From: Amycolatopsis saalfeldensis
GTDB taxonomy: Bacteria; Actinomycetota; Actinomycetes; Mycobacteriales; Pseudonocardiaceae
Direction: 5' to 3'
Length of the DNA stretch: 64,000 nucleotides
Assembly: GCF_900110575.1 (NCBI RefSeq)
Contig: NZ_FOEF01000003.1
Span: forward strand, 501,689-565,688
Shown piece after piece: positions 9,261 through 18,419 of the stretch. Both the position numbers and the translations under genes were made by a program. Position 1 is the first letter of the stretch. Every line of letters starts with the position of its first letter. Below the pieces are notes generated by a model that saw only the letters and a list, made by a program, of their open reading frames with translations, was not told the DNA's origin and ran no database searches.

Positions 9261-9866
9261 ATGTCCCAGGAGACCCGCGAAGTGGCACCCCCGTCGAGCG
9301 CGCGGCAGCTGCGAACCCCTTCGGCGCTGGCGCTGGCCGACCTCGCCGCGATCTTCGACGACCTCCAGTTCACCCTGCGCTGCTGCGAGCGCCTGCTCAC
9401 CGAGCTGGAACGCGACGGCCTCGACGCCGTGCTGGTCGAATCGCTGTGGGTCTCGGCGCTGAACTCGTACGCGCGGTGCTTCCGCCCCGGCGAGCGAGGC
9501 ATGGGCCTGACCGAAAAAGACCTCGGGGCCACGGGTGTGCAGGGCGAGGTCGTCGAGTGGCACGGCCTGCTCGGCCGGATCCGCGACTTCTCCCTCGAGG
9601 GCGCGGTCAACCCGCGTGAGGCCTATTCGGTCGGCGTTTCGCAGGCGCCGACCGGGCGGCCCGAGGGCATCGTCATCACGTCCGTGCCCCATCCGCTGGT
9701 CGACGAGGTGACGGTCCGCCAGACCGGCCGGCTGGCCTTCGAGCTGAGCCGCCTGCTGGACGAGCGCATCAAGGAGCACCAGAAGAAGGTCTTCGCCGCG
9801 GTTGAGGAAATGCCGGTGGAGCAGCTCGGCGCGCTGCCCGCCATCGAGGTGACCGCCGCGTCTTGA
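9261..9866 (+). CDS. Conserved hypothetical protein
   Basis: 201-aa soluble protein I do not recognise. It looks alpha-helical in its first 110 residues, with clusters such as LADLAAIFDDLQFTLRCCERL and acidic/basic heptads, and has no signal peptide or transmembrane segment. AGGAG at 9246-9250 supports the ATG. Its stop codon overlaps a small hairpin (TGAGCG-CTGC-CGCTCA, 9864-9879) that also contains the stop of the convergent TetR gene. The ordered, GC-biased reading frame and ribosome-binding site make it a real gene. No function is proposed. Confidence 0.75.
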   Translation: MSQETREVAPPSSARQLRTPSALALADLAAIFDDLQFTLRCCERLLTELERDGLDAVLVESLWVSALNSYARCFRPGERGMGLTEKDLGATGVQGEVVEWHGLLGRIRDFSLEGAVNPREAYSVGVSQAPTGRPEGIVITSVPHPLVDEVTVRQTGRLAFELSRLLDERIKEHQKKVFAAVEEMPVEQLGALPAIEVTAAS

Positions 9867-9879
9867 GCGCTGCCGCTCA
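9864..9879. terminator. Short hairpin over two convergent stop codons
   Basis: TGAGCG-CTGC-CGCTCA, a perfect 6-bp stem whose arms contain the TGA stops of both convergent genes. It could end transcription in both directions, but it is short and lacks a T-tract. Confidence 0.35.
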
Positions 9880-10449
9880 GAGCTGCACGTCGGCCGCGGC
9901 GAACAGGGTGCGGGCGCACAGGTCCCGCAGCTCGTCCTGGGTCACCGTCTGGTGGTCGAGCCAGTGCAGGATCGCCTCGCTGACGAACATCAGCCAGCCG
10001 CGCACGGCCAGGCGGGTCGCCTCGGTGACGGTGGTCAGCTCGCCGAGCGCGGTCAGGATCCGCTCGGCGTTGGCGGTGATGGCGACTTCGCGGATCTCCT
10101 GGATCTCGCGGTCGGCCCCGCCGGTGGCCCGGTGCACGATCCGGTAGCCGTCCGGATGGGTGCGGGCGAACTCCAGGTAGACGTCGAGGCCCGCGCGCAG
10201 CTGTTCGGCGACCGGCAGGGCGGGGTCCGGCTCGCTCATCGCCAGCAGCTGGTCTCGCTGGGTGCGCACGACCTCGGCGAAGAAGTCCTTCTTGGTCGGG
10301 AAGTAGTGGTACAGCAGGCCGCGTGAGACCTCCGCGATCTCGGCGACCTCTTCGATCCAGACCTCGTCGTACTGCCGCTTCGCGAACAGCCCGGCGCCGA
10401 TCGTCAGGAGCTGCTCCCGCCGTTCCCGGGTGCTCAGCCTGGTCCGCAT
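9877..10449 (-). CDS. TetR family regulator, divergent to the P450
   Basis: 190-aa TetR-type repressor. The N-terminal helix-turn-helix reads IEEVAEIAEVSRGLLYHYFP around residues 32-51, the recognition helix ending in the family YHYF signature. The C-terminal ligand domain is unassigned. It is transcribed away from a CYP102-like P450 over a 78-bp spacer carrying a palindrome. In Bacillus megaterium the CYP102A1 gene is likewise controlled by an adjacent TetR-type repressor (BM3R1), so this protein probably controls the P450 and perhaps itself. A fatty-acid-like inducer is inference by analogy. Confidence 0.85.
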   Translation of the reverse strand: MRTRLSTRERREQLLTIGAGLFAKRQYDEVWIEEVAEIAEVSRGLLYHYFPTKKDFFAEVVRTQRDQLLAMSEPDPALPVAEQLRAGLDVYLEFARTHPDGYRIVHRATGGADREIQEIREVAITANAERILTALGELTTVTEATRLAVRGWLMFVSEAILHWLDHQTVTQDELRDLCARTLFAAADVQL

Positions 10450-10462
10450 CCACCGAGCTTAC

Positions 10463-10522
10463 TTGACACGGGCTCGCCTGCGGCGGGATCGTGACACTAT
10501 TGGATCCGGGTTCAATAGGAGG
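10463..10522. promoter_or_regulatory. P450 promoter region with palindromic operator
   Basis: The spacer holds TTGACA at 10463-10468 (a -35-like hexamer with no clear -10 at standard spacing) and the interrupted palindrome CTATTG-N10-CAATAG (10497-10518). The right arm of the palindrome runs into the ribosome-binding site AGGAGG (10517-10522) of the P450 gene. Position and symmetry fit a TetR operator for the divergent regulator. Confidence 0.55.
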
Positions 10523-10527
10523 CGTTT

Positions 10528-11928
10528 GTGGACACCACCGGCATTCCGCACCGGCCGGGCCGGCTGCCCGTGCTCGGCGACCTGATCGGGTCGAACCCGC
10601 GCACGCCGCTGCAGGACACCGTGCGCCTGGGCCGGCAGCTGGGCCCGATCTTCACGCGGCGGCTGGTCGGCATCGAGCTGGTCTTCGCCTCCGGGATCGA
10701 CCTGGTCACCGAGCTGAACGACGAGAAGCGGTTCACCAAGCACGTCGGCCTCGGCGTGAAGAACCTCCGCGCGGTCGCCGGCGACGGGCTGTTCACCGCC
10801 TACGGCACCGAGCCCAACTGGCGGTTCGCGCACGACATCCTGATGCCCGCGTTCACCGGCGAGGCGATGCGCGGCTACCACCCGATCATGGTGGAGGTCG
10901 CGCGTGAGCTGGTCGCTTCCTGGGACGCCAAGGATTCGGCCGACGTCTCCGCGGACATGACCCGGCTGACGCTCGAGACCATCGGCCGTGCCGGCTTCGG
11001 GTACAGCTTCGGCTCCTTCGAGCGCGAGGAGCCGCACGCGTTCGTCACGGCGATGACCCGCGCGTTGCGCTTCGCCCAGATGCAGGGGATCAAGCTGCCG
11101 TTCGTGCGTCGCGCGCTGGCGGGCTCGGTGCGGCAGAACCAGGCCGACATCGCGTTGATGAACACCGTGGTGGACGAGGTGATCGACGCCCGCCGCCACG
11201 ACGGCGAGCCGGGCCGCGACATCCTCGGGCTGATGCTCAGCCAGAGCCACCCGGAGACCGGCGCGAAGCTGGACCCGGTGAACGTCCGGAACCAGGCGAT
11301 CACCTTCGTCGTCGCCGGCCATGAGACGACCTCCGGCGCGCTGTCGTTCGCGTTGTACTACCTGACCCGGCACCCGGAGCTGCTCGCGCGGGCCCGCGCC
11401 GAGGTGGATGCCGTGTGGGGCGACCGCGAGCCGGCGTTCGCCGACGTGATGAAGCTCCGTTACGTCCGCCGCGTGCTCGACGAGTCGATGCGCCTGTGGC
11501 CCACCGCGCCCGGGTACTCCCGCCAGGCGCGAGAGGACACGGTGCTGGGCGGGCGGTATCGGATGCGCAAGGGTGACTGGGTGCTCGTGCCGCTGCCGCT
11601 GCTGCACCGCGACCCGGCGGCGTGGGGCCCGGACGCGGAGACCTTCGACCCGGACCGCTTCGAGCCCGCGGCGGTGAAGAAGCGCCCGGCGCAGGCGTAC
11701 AAGCCGTTCGGCACGGGGGAGCGCGCGTGCATCGGCCGCCAGTTCGCCCTGCACGAAGCCGTGCTGGCGCTGGGCATGGTGCTGCAGCGGTACGACTTCA
11801 CCCCGGATCCGGCGTACCGGCTGAAGATCGCCGAATCCCTGACGCTGAAGCCGGAGGGCTTCCGGCTGGGCATCCGTCCTCGCGCGACCACCGGGGCCCG
11901 GCCCACCGCGGCGTCGCGAACCGCCTGA
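10528..11928 (+). CDS. Stand-alone CYP102-like cytochrome P450
   Basis: 466-aa P450 closely resembling the haem domain of the fatty-acid hydroxylase P450 BM3 (CYP102A1) but without its fused FMN/FAD reductase. Visible motifs are DGLFT with F89 (counterpart of BM3 F87), the I-helix AGHETTSGALSFAL, ESMRLWPTAPGYS (K-helix ExxR), and the haem loop PFGTGERACIGRQFALHEA with the ligand at C401, almost the BM3 position. The protein stops about 60 residues after the haem loop. GTG start with AGGAGG five bases upstream. Redox partners must come from elsewhere. Sub-terminal hydroxylation of fatty acids is likely from family; the true substrate is unknown. Confidence 0.88.
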   Translation: MDTTGIPHRPGRLPVLGDLIGSNPRTPLQDTVRLGRQLGPIFTRRLVGIELVFASGIDLVTELNDEKRFTKHVGLGVKNLRAVAGDGLFTAYGTEPNWRFAHDILMPAFTGEAMRGYHPIMVEVARELVASWDAKDSADVSADMTRLTLETIGRAGFGYSFGSFEREEPHAFVTAMTRALRFAQMQGIKLPFVRRALAGSVRQNQADIALMNTVVDEVIDARRHDGEPGRDILGLMLSQSHPETGAKLDPVNVRNQAITFVVAGHETTSGALSFALYYLTRHPELLARARAEVDAVWGDREPAFADVMKLRYVRRVLDESMRLWPTAPGYSRQAREDTVLGGRYRMRKGDWVLVPLPLLHRDPAAWGPDAETFDPDRFEPAAVKKRPAQAYKPFGTGERACIGRQFALHEAVLALGMVLQRYDFTPDPAYRLKIAESLTLKPEGFRLGIRPRATTGARPTAASRTA

Positions 11929-12000
11929 GTCCTGTGTAGACGGTGTGGCGCCGGAAAACCGTTCGACAGCCCGGCGGGGCCGGTGCCACAGTGGCGCACT

Positions 12001-12945
12001 ATGACTGGTGCCGAGTTGGTGACCGCCGCGGACGTGCGGCTCATGCAGGGCCTGGCGCAGCGGATCACCGCGAGCCGCCTGGACCTGGTGAACAGTGAGG
12101 CGACGTTCGGCGAGCTGGCCTGGAACTGGGGCATGGGCCACGCCCGGCGCGGCGGGACCTGGCCCCGCCGGCTGTGGTTCGACGGCGGCGATCTGGTGGC
12201 GTGGGGCTGGGCCTACCTTCCGCACCGGGTGACGCGGGCCGACGGGTCGGTGAAGGAGGTCGCCGGGGCGAATCTGGTGTATCAGGTCGATCCCGGCCAC
12301 CCCGCGCTGATCGACGAGGTGATCGACTGGTTCGACGAGGTGGCGGCGGGCGTCGAGCGCACGGTGTCGCCGAGCGCCGTCGACGAGTTCGCGCTCCGAC
12401 GTTGGGCGGCGCACGGCTATCGGTCCGACCAGGCCGCGCTCGCCGACAACGGGTCGTGGCACCTGTACACCGAGCGGGACCTCGCGGACGTGGCCGATCC
12501 GGCGCTGCCGTCCGGCTTCCGGTTCCGCACCGCGGAAGAGGCCGGACCGGAGGCCGCGGTCCAGGCCCACGCGGACGCCTGGGCCCCCTCGGCGTACTCG
12601 GCCGAAAGCTACGCGGGCGTCCAGCAGACCCCGGGCTACCGCGGCGACCTGCACCTTCTGGTGGAGGCGCCGGACGGGACGATGGCCTCCTCGACGATCA
12701 TGTGGTTCGACGAGGTGAACAAGACCGCCGAATTCGAGCCGGTCGGCACGCATCCGGACTACCGGCGCCAGGGACTCGGCCGGGCGCTGCTGCTGGACGG
12801 GATGCACCGGGTGCGGGAAGCCGGGGCCACGCAGATGACGGTCGCGTGCCTGGGCGGGGCGGGGCATCCCCGGGCCTGGGGGCTGTACCGGAGCCTCGGG
12901 TTCCGGGAGCTGACCCGGGACGCACCGCTGATCAAGACCGTCTAG
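12001..12945 (+). CDS. GNAT family N-acetyltransferase
   Basis: 314-aa acyl-CoA-dependent N-acetyltransferase. The C-terminal GNAT domain (about 175-314) has beta-4 EFEPVGTHPDYRRQGLG, whose RRQGLG is the Q/R-x-x-G-x-G acetyl-CoA loop, and ends in LYRSLGFREL. The N-terminal half resembles a degenerate second GNAT fold, a common tandem arrangement. The start is placed at the ATG at 12001. No Shine-Dalgarno sequence is visible, so the mRNA may be leaderless. A GTG 18 bases upstream is the alternative. The substrate is unknown. Confidence 0.82.
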   Translation: MTGAELVTAADVRLMQGLAQRITASRLDLVNSEATFGELAWNWGMGHARRGGTWPRRLWFDGGDLVAWGWAYLPHRVTRADGSVKEVAGANLVYQVDPGHPALIDEVIDWFDEVAAGVERTVSPSAVDEFALRRWAAHGYRSDQAALADNGSWHLYTERDLADVADPALPSGFRFRTAEEAGPEAAVQAHADAWAPSAYSAESYAGVQQTPGYRGDLHLLVEAPDGTMASSTIMWFDEVNKTAEFEPVGTHPDYRRQGLGRALLLDGMHRVREAGATQMTVACLGGAGHPRAWGLYRSLGFRELTRDAPLIKTV

Positions 12946-13145
12946 CCGCTGTCCGGTAGGTCGTGGGCGGCAGGGAACGGTCGCGACCCGGGCCGGGCTG
13001 ATGCCATCCGGCAGCGGGGTCAGCTGCGGGTTGTCGCCAGCTTCGCCCGCGGTGAGCGGGAACCGTATCGGCAGGCCAGGCCCGCCGGCCGCGGGACCGG
13101 CCGACTGCCCCCATCACTCGCCGGACACGTCGTAGCCGCTGTCTG

Positions 13146-15089
13146 TCAGCCGACGGTCGCCGTGCGGGCCTTGGCGGTGAACGCGTCCAGCACCCCGTCG
13201 CCGACCAGGGCCTGCCGCACGCCCCACGGGTTGGTGTTGCCGGTCTTCACCGCTTTCGCTTGCGTGGTAAGGGAATCCGCGGACGCGGTGAGCCGCTGGG
13301 CCGTGGCCGGGTCGCCGTGGGCCGAGGCGACGAGCGCGTCGAGCTGGTCGGTCATGGCGCCGCCCCACAGCACGGTGGCGTCCAGCCAGGGCTTCGCCTC
13401 GTCGACGAAGGCGGCGATGACCCGGCCGTCGCGGATGACGGGCGCGGCGTCCTTGATCCGCTGGGCGTAGGGCCGCAGCTCGCGCGCCGCGCCGTCGTGG
13501 TCGCCGGCGTCCCAGCGCTGCCAGAACGAGGCCGTCTTCGCCGCGAGCGCCGGGGCTTGCGGCTGCCACGGGGTCGGATCCGACGAGGGCGCCAGGTGCT
13601 CCAGGTCGGCGAACACCTCCATCGCCGCGCTCGCCCGGGGATCGCCGCCCGCCATCCGGCTGAGCGCCAGCGGCCAGGAACGCTCGGGCGAGTACGCCGC
13701 GTCGTTCCAGGCGAAGTCCGTCGCCCCGAATTCGGCGATCTCGCTGGCCGCCTCCTGGTTCATCGGGTTCGACACGATTCCGTTGAGGTACTGGGAAAGA
13801 CCGGCCTCGCGATGCCCGTACGGCGCGAGCAGCAGCCGCCCGGCGGACTCCTCGTAGTCGTTCACCGGGTAGTTGTCCCAGAGGAACACCTTGCGACCGT
13901 ACAAAGTGGACACCTGCTGGGCCTGCGCGACGGTGATGCTGGACGGCACCACCGCGGTGCCGGTCCACTGCACCACCACCGACGGGTCCAGGTGCTCGCG
14001 CAGCTCGGTCTTGTACGGCGAGTCCGCGAGGTCGCTGTACTCGGTCGGCACCGTTTGCAGCGGCCGTGCGCCGTCGTGGGTCTTGATGAACTGCGAGGTG
14101 ACGGTGTTGAGCAGCGTCACCTGAGCCTTGCCCGCGGCGGCCTGCCCGGGGGCGCCGTACGCCGTTTGGTCGGCATCGCAGTTCCACCTCGTGTACGAGA
14201 TGTCGTCGAAGGGCATGGAGAACGACCGGACGCCGAGGTCGTAGACCGACTGGAGTTTCGCGGTCAGCGCGGCGTAATCGCTCGGCGAGGAGAAGCAGAT
14301 CGAGACGCCGGGGGAAAGCGCGTACGTGAAGTCGACGTGCTGTGCTTCGGCGGCGTGCACGAGCTGCCCGAGCGTGGCCAGCTGGTCGGCCGGGTACGGG
14401 TCGCGCCAGCGTGAGCGCAGGTACGCGTCGTCTTTCGCGCTGTAGACATAGGAATTCGCCTTGACCTCGCTCAGGAAGCCGATCTGCCGCAACCGGTCCT
14501 CGGTGGTCCACGGCGGGCCGTAGAACCCTTCGATCGAGCCGCGCAACGCCATGTTCGGCCAGTCCCGCACGGCGGCGCCGCTGACCGCCCAGCCGCCGCC
14601 GGACCGCACGAACAGCTGGCGCAGCGTCTGCACGCCGTAGTACTGCCCGGCCGCGTCCCGGCCCCCGACGGCCAGTTCGGCGGGCTTCGGCGAGCGCAGC
14701 GCGTACCCCTCGGCCTGGTCCGGCACGGTCAGCGAGCCCAGCGCCGTGACGATGTCCGGGCGGTCCGCGCCGCCGAGGCGGACCACCAGCCGGCCGTGGC
14801 CGGTCGGCTGCCCGGGCGCGACGGTGGTGACCGAGCGGGCGCCGTGCTGCTGAAGCAACGTCGTGAGCAGGTCCTTAGCCGCCGGGTCCGTGGCGCTGTC
14901 GGTGACGAGCACGGCCGAGCCGGGCACGCGCACGTCCGCGGAAGCCCGGGTCACGGACTGCGGGGTCGGCGCGATCGGGGGCACCGCGATCGCTGTTGTC
15001 GCGGCAGCGGGGGAAGCGCCGATGGCCAGCGACGCGGCGGTGGCACCGGCCACGACCACGGCGGCGAGGAACCTGGTGGGGACAGGCAT
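13146..15089 (-). CDS. Secreted GH84 beta-N-acetylglucosaminidase
   Basis: 647-aa exported O-GlcNAcase/hyaluronidase-type enzyme of GH84, using substrate-assisted catalysis on terminal beta-GlcNAc. Residues 1-30 are the signal peptide. About 35-175 form the GH20b-like N-terminal domain. The catalytic barrel opens with RGSIEGFYGPPWT (183-195), and the family's paired catalytic aspartates are D295-D296 in SMPFDDIS. A helical C-terminal domain follows after residue 480. It is the second gene of a two-gene unit, 16 bp after the GH29 fucosidase, and AGGGA precedes its ATG. Pairing with a fucosidase suggests sequential trimming of fucosylated GlcNAc-containing glycans. Confidence 0.9.
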   Translation of the reverse strand: MPVPTRFLAAVVVAGATAASLAIGASPAAATTAIAVPPIAPTPQSVTRASADVRVPGSAVLVTDSATDPAAKDLLTTLLQQHGARSVTTVAPGQPTGHGRLVVRLGGADRPDIVTALGSLTVPDQAEGYALRSPKPAELAVGGRDAAGQYYGVQTLRQLFVRSGGGWAVSGAAVRDWPNMALRGSIEGFYGPPWTTEDRLRQIGFLSEVKANSYVYSAKDDAYLRSRWRDPYPADQLATLGQLVHAAEAQHVDFTYALSPGVSICFSSPSDYAALTAKLQSVYDLGVRSFSMPFDDISYTRWNCDADQTAYGAPGQAAAGKAQVTLLNTVTSQFIKTHDGARPLQTVPTEYSDLADSPYKTELREHLDPSVVVQWTGTAVVPSSITVAQAQQVSTLYGRKVFLWDNYPVNDYEESAGRLLLAPYGHREAGLSQYLNGIVSNPMNQEAASEIAEFGATDFAWNDAAYSPERSWPLALSRMAGGDPRASAAMEVFADLEHLAPSSDPTPWQPQAPALAAKTASFWQRWDAGDHDGAARELRPYAQRIKDAAPVIRDGRVIAAFVDEAKPWLDATVLWGGAMTDQLDALVASAHGDPATAQRLTASADSLTTQAKAVKTGNTNPWGVRQALVGDGVLDAFTAKARTATVG

Positions 15090-15105
15090 GGGGGATCCCT
15101 AACTC

Positions 15106-17010
15106 TCAGCCGGGCGGGGGAACGGTGCGGTAGAGGCCGACGGTCGCCAGATACGGCGTGGCCCGCGCCTGGGTGACGATCACCCGGAGACGGTCCGCGG
15201 TCACCGGCGCCGGCAGCGTGACCAGGCGGGTGTAGCCGACGGTGGTGACGGTCGCGACCGTCTGCCAGGCCCCGTCGACCTCGGCCTGGACAGTGGCGCC
15301 TTCCACGTGCTGGCCGCGGCTGATGTCCTCGCCGAGGCGGATCTGGTCGAACGTCGCGGGCCGCGGCAGTGGCAGGTCCAGCGTGCCCTCTCGCGCGCCG
15401 TGGGGCGGGGACCACGAGGTGGTGAGCGAATCGTCGGTCACCGCGGCGACCGCGGGCGAGGGATGGCTGTCCGGCCCGGGTTTCGCGAGGTTCACGGCCT
15501 GGGTCGCCGCCACCGACGCGCCGAAGCCCGCGAGCGCGGCGCTGTCCGCGGGCGGCACGAGCCCGTCCTGGCCGGGCGGCACGTTCAGCAGCAGCGACGA
15601 GTTGCGCCCGACCGTCCGCCGGTAGATCTCGACCAGCTGCGCCGCGGTCTTCGGCTGCTCGCTCGCGTGGAAGAACCAGCCGGGCCGCAGCGAAACGTCG
15701 GATTCCGCGGGCGCCCATTGCAGATAGCGCACGGAGGGGTCGGCGAGCACCGCTCGCGAGCCGAGGTCGCCGGCGCTCGCCCCGCCGATGAACAGCTCCT
15801 CGTTGTGGGCCGTCTCCGGATCGCCGGACGTCGGCAGCGGGCTCCACTCCGTCTCCCGCGCCTGACCGGACTCGTTGCCGACCCAGCGCACACCCGCGGG
15901 GCCGGCGAAGGTGACCGTGTCCGGCGAGAGGGCGTGGATCAGCCGGAACCAGGTGGTGAAGTCGTAGTCCTCGCTGATCCCGTTGTTCCGCCAGGGGTTC
16001 GCGCCGTCGAGCCACAGCTCGTCGATCGGCCCGTACTGGGTGAACAGCTCGTACAGCTGGTTGAGGTAATAGCTGTTGTAGTCGTCCTCGCGGACGGTGA
16101 AGCGGGGCAGCTTCCCGCCCGCGAGCGCGGCCGCGCGGTCGTCGCCGGGCACCAGGCTCGGGATGGTGCGCTCGGTGACCGCGCTGCCCGAGCCGTAACG
16201 GCCCTGCCCCGACGGCGCGAAGGCGCGGTCCTCGTAGGTCGCCTGCTCCTCGATGGACAGCTGCTGCCCGGCGGCGACCTTCGCCTCGACCCGCTGGACT
16301 TCCTCGGCGAAGAACGACGCGGGAAGCTCGGCGCCGTCCGCGGGGGAGAGGTAAACGCCGACCTTCAGCCCGGCCGCGCGGGCGGAGTCCACGTAGTCGC
16401 GCAGGAGGTCGCCGCGCGGGTTGACGCAGCCGGCGGCGCGGACCTGCCAGAAGGCCGACGGGTCCTGGGCGCGGGCTTCCTGCGCGCTGTCGCGGGCCGG
16501 GTTTTCCCCGGTACAGCCCTGTATCCACCACGGGCTGGCGATCACCGAGTGGTTCGCATAGCGGGTCGGGTAGAGCACAAAACCGTCGTGGTGCTTGACG
16601 GTCAGCATCACCTGCGTGATGCCGGCCGCCTTCATCGAGCGCATCCACTGGTCCGTGTCGGCCCGCTGCGGCGAGAACGTCGACTCCCGCTCGGCGCCCG
16701 AGCCCCACTCGCGGTCGGTGAAGGTGTTCATGCCGAAGTGCGTGAACCCGGTGACCGGCCGCTGCTGCCAGGCCAGCTGCCCGGCGCGCGGCACCACTGC
16801 GGCCGCCTTGGCCAGGATCCGGTCCATCCCGTCGCACGGCCGCACCGGAATGATGGCGGCGGGCCGGATCGGGCCGGTGCAACCGGTGGTTTGACCGGGC
16901 GCGGCCGCCGTACTGGCTGGTGCGGCGCCGGCCGGCGGGCTGCTCAGCCCGAGCGCGGCCAGTGCCAGCACGCTCAAGACCAGCGTCGCCCGGCGCGTCG
17001 AGATCGGCAT
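15106..17010 (-). CDS. Secreted GH29 alpha-L-fucosidase with C-terminal discoidin-like domain
   Basis: 634-aa exported fucosidase. The start at 17010 is chosen because GGAGGGG lies just upstream and the signal peptide (1-33) then begins correctly; an upstream frame extension lacks this. GH29 signatures are GFTHFGMNTFTD (88-99), VKHHDGF (138-144) and PIDELWLDG, where D335 should be the nucleophile. The last 140 residues are a beta-sandwich of F5/8C (CBM32) type (LDLPLPRPATFDQIRLGEDI). It heads a likely operon with the GH84 gene. No copy of the TGACA/TGTCA operator is seen upstream, so regulation may differ from the other glycosidase units. Confidence 0.9.
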   Translation of the reverse strand: MPISTRRATLVLSVLALAALGLSSPPAGAAPASTAAAPGQTTGCTGPIRPAAIIPVRPCDGMDRILAKAAAVVPRAGQLAWQQRPVTGFTHFGMNTFTDREWGSGAERESTFSPQRADTDQWMRSMKAAGITQVMLTVKHHDGFVLYPTRYANHSVIASPWWIQGCTGENPARDSAQEARAQDPSAFWQVRAAGCVNPRGDLLRDYVDSARAAGLKVGVYLSPADGAELPASFFAEEVQRVEAKVAAGQQLSIEEQATYEDRAFAPSGQGRYGSGSAVTERTIPSLVPGDDRAAALAGGKLPRFTVREDDYNSYYLNQLYELFTQYGPIDELWLDGANPWRNNGISEDYDFTTWFRLIHALSPDTVTFAGPAGVRWVGNESGQARETEWSPLPTSGDPETAHNEELFIGGASAGDLGSRAVLADPSVRYLQWAPAESDVSLRPGWFFHASEQPKTAAQLVEIYRRTVGRNSSLLLNVPPGQDGLVPPADSAALAGFGASVAATQAVNLAKPGPDSHPSPAVAAVTDDSLTTSWSPPHGAREGTLDLPLPRPATFDQIRLGEDISRGQHVEGATVQAEVDGAWQTVATVTTVGYTRLVTLPAPVTADRLRVIVTQARATPYLATVGLYRTVPPPG

Positions 17011-17234
17011 CGGCCCCTCCTGACGGTCCCCGCAGCCCCGTGCCTGGTGAATCTTTCGCACACTAGGTCGGGAATCCGTCGGATGTCTAGACCTGAGCGG
17101 CTGAGACCGGCGACCGTCGCCCGGATGCCGATCGGTGGATCGATTCCGTTACCTGGCCGGGTTTTCTCCGGTGGCCTGGGTACTGCGGCAGATGGGTGAC
17201 GATCGGCCGGGCGGGACAGTGGTCGGACCGTTGA

Positions 17235-18287
17235 CTATCCACTGTGGACAGGACGCCGCCGGAGCCGGGCGTCGGCCAGCGCGGGGGAGCGGTAGCCGGT
17301 GTCGGCCGGGTTGAGGTCGGTGCCCGGCGCCACGATCTCGTCGATGCGGTCGAGCACGGCCTCGTCCAGGGTCACTTCGGCCGCGCCCAGCTGGCTTTCC
17401 AGGTGCGCCAGGGTGCGCGGCCCGATCACGGCCGAGGTGACGGCCGGGTGCCGCACCACGAACGCCAGCGCCAGGTGGATCAGCGGCAGCCCGGCCTCGT
17501 CGGCCAGCCCGGCCAGCGCGGTGGCGGCGTCGAGCTTGGCCTGGTTGCCCGGCACGGAAAGGTCGTAGTGCGCGTGGGTACTCGGGTGCGGCATCTTCTC
17601 CGTGCGGCGGCTGGTCAGCCCGTCCGACCCGGCGCGCCACCGGCCCGAAAGCCAGCCGCCGGCCAGCGGGCTCCAGGCCAGCACTCCCAGGTCGTGCTCG
17701 GCGCAGGTGGGCAGCACCTCGTTCTCGACGCTGCGCGTCAGCAGCGAGTACGGCGGCTGCTCGCAGACGAACCGCTCCCGGTTCCGGCGCTCGGCGGTCC
17801 ACTGCGCTTGCACGATCGACGCGGGCGGGAACGTCGACGAGCCGAGGTAGCGGACCTTTCCCTGGCGCACCAGGTCGGTCAGCGCGCCGAGCGTCTCGTC
17901 GATCGCGGTGCCGGGATCGGGCCGGTGGACCTGGTACAGGTCGAGGTGGTCGGTGCCCAGCCGGCGCAGGCTTTCCTCGCAGGCGCGCAGGATCCAGCGC
18001 CGCGAACTGCCGCGCTCGTTGGGGTCCGCGCCCATCGGCGAGTTCACCTTGGTGGCCAGCACGACGGAGTCGCGGCGCCCGGCCAGCGCCTTGCCGACGA
18101 TCCGTTCCGACTCGCCGTTCGAATAGACGTCGGCGGTGTCGACGAAGTTGATCCCCGCGTCGAGGGCGGTGTGCAGGATCCGGGCCGTGTCCTGGTGATC
18201 GGGGTTGCCCCAGGCGCCGAACATCATCGTGCCCAGGCACAGGGGGCTGACCTTGACGCCGGTCGTGCCCAGGTTCCGGTAGTCCAT
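17235..18287 (-). CDS. Aldo/keto reductase
   Basis: 350-aa NADP(H)-dependent (beta/alpha)8 oxidoreductase of the AKR superfamily. The catalytic tetrad is complete: D50 and Y55 in DTADVYSNGESE, K80 in LATKVN, H121 in LYQVHRPD. The C-terminal cofactor-binding segment includes SAVIGPRTLAHLE. It resembles the general-stress and sugar-aldehyde AKR groups; the substrate is not predictable. It is transcribed divergently from an AraC-type regulator across a 132-bp region with a strong inverted repeat, the usual layout of an AraC activator with its target gene. Confidence 0.9.
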   Translation of the reverse strand: MDYRNLGTTGVKVSPLCLGTMMFGAWGNPDHQDTARILHTALDAGINFVDTADVYSNGESERIVGKALAGRRDSVVLATKVNSPMGADPNERGSSRRWILRACEESLRRLGTDHLDLYQVHRPDPGTAIDETLGALTDLVRQGKVRYLGSSTFPPASIVQAQWTAERRNRERFVCEQPPYSLLTRSVENEVLPTCAEHDLGVLAWSPLAGGWLSGRWRAGSDGLTSRRTEKMPHPSTHAHYDLSVPGNQAKLDAATALAGLADEAGLPLIHLALAFVVRHPAVTSAVIGPRTLAHLESQLGAAEVTLDEAVLDRIDEIVAPGTDLNPADTGYRSPALADARLRRRPVHSG

Positions 18288-18375
18288 CGGGGTTTCGCTC
18301 GCTTTCGCCGTGATCGGGTCCCTCGATCACAGCAGCGGCGGCCCCGGAGCGGTAGGCACATCATGGCGCCGTTTG

Positions 18376-18407
18376 GCACGATCCTCGCAATCTTGCCGGG
18401 ATCGTGC
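18376..18407. promoter_or_regulatory. Perfect inverted repeat between AKR and AraC genes
   Basis: GCACGATCC (18376-18384) and GGATCGTGC (18399-18407) are perfect 9-bp arms with a 14-bp centre, 13 bp ahead of the GTG at 18420 and 89 bp ahead of the AKR start. It is the best candidate binding site for the divergent AraC-type regulator. It also argues for the later start of that gene, since the ATG at 18363 would place it inside the coding region. Confidence 0.6.
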
Positions 18408-18419
18408 TTGGCTGGCCGG

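Noticed and set aside
17010-17061. Upstream start for the GH29 fucosidase
   Set aside because: It would bury the signal peptide, whereas GGAGGGG precedes the ATG at 17010.
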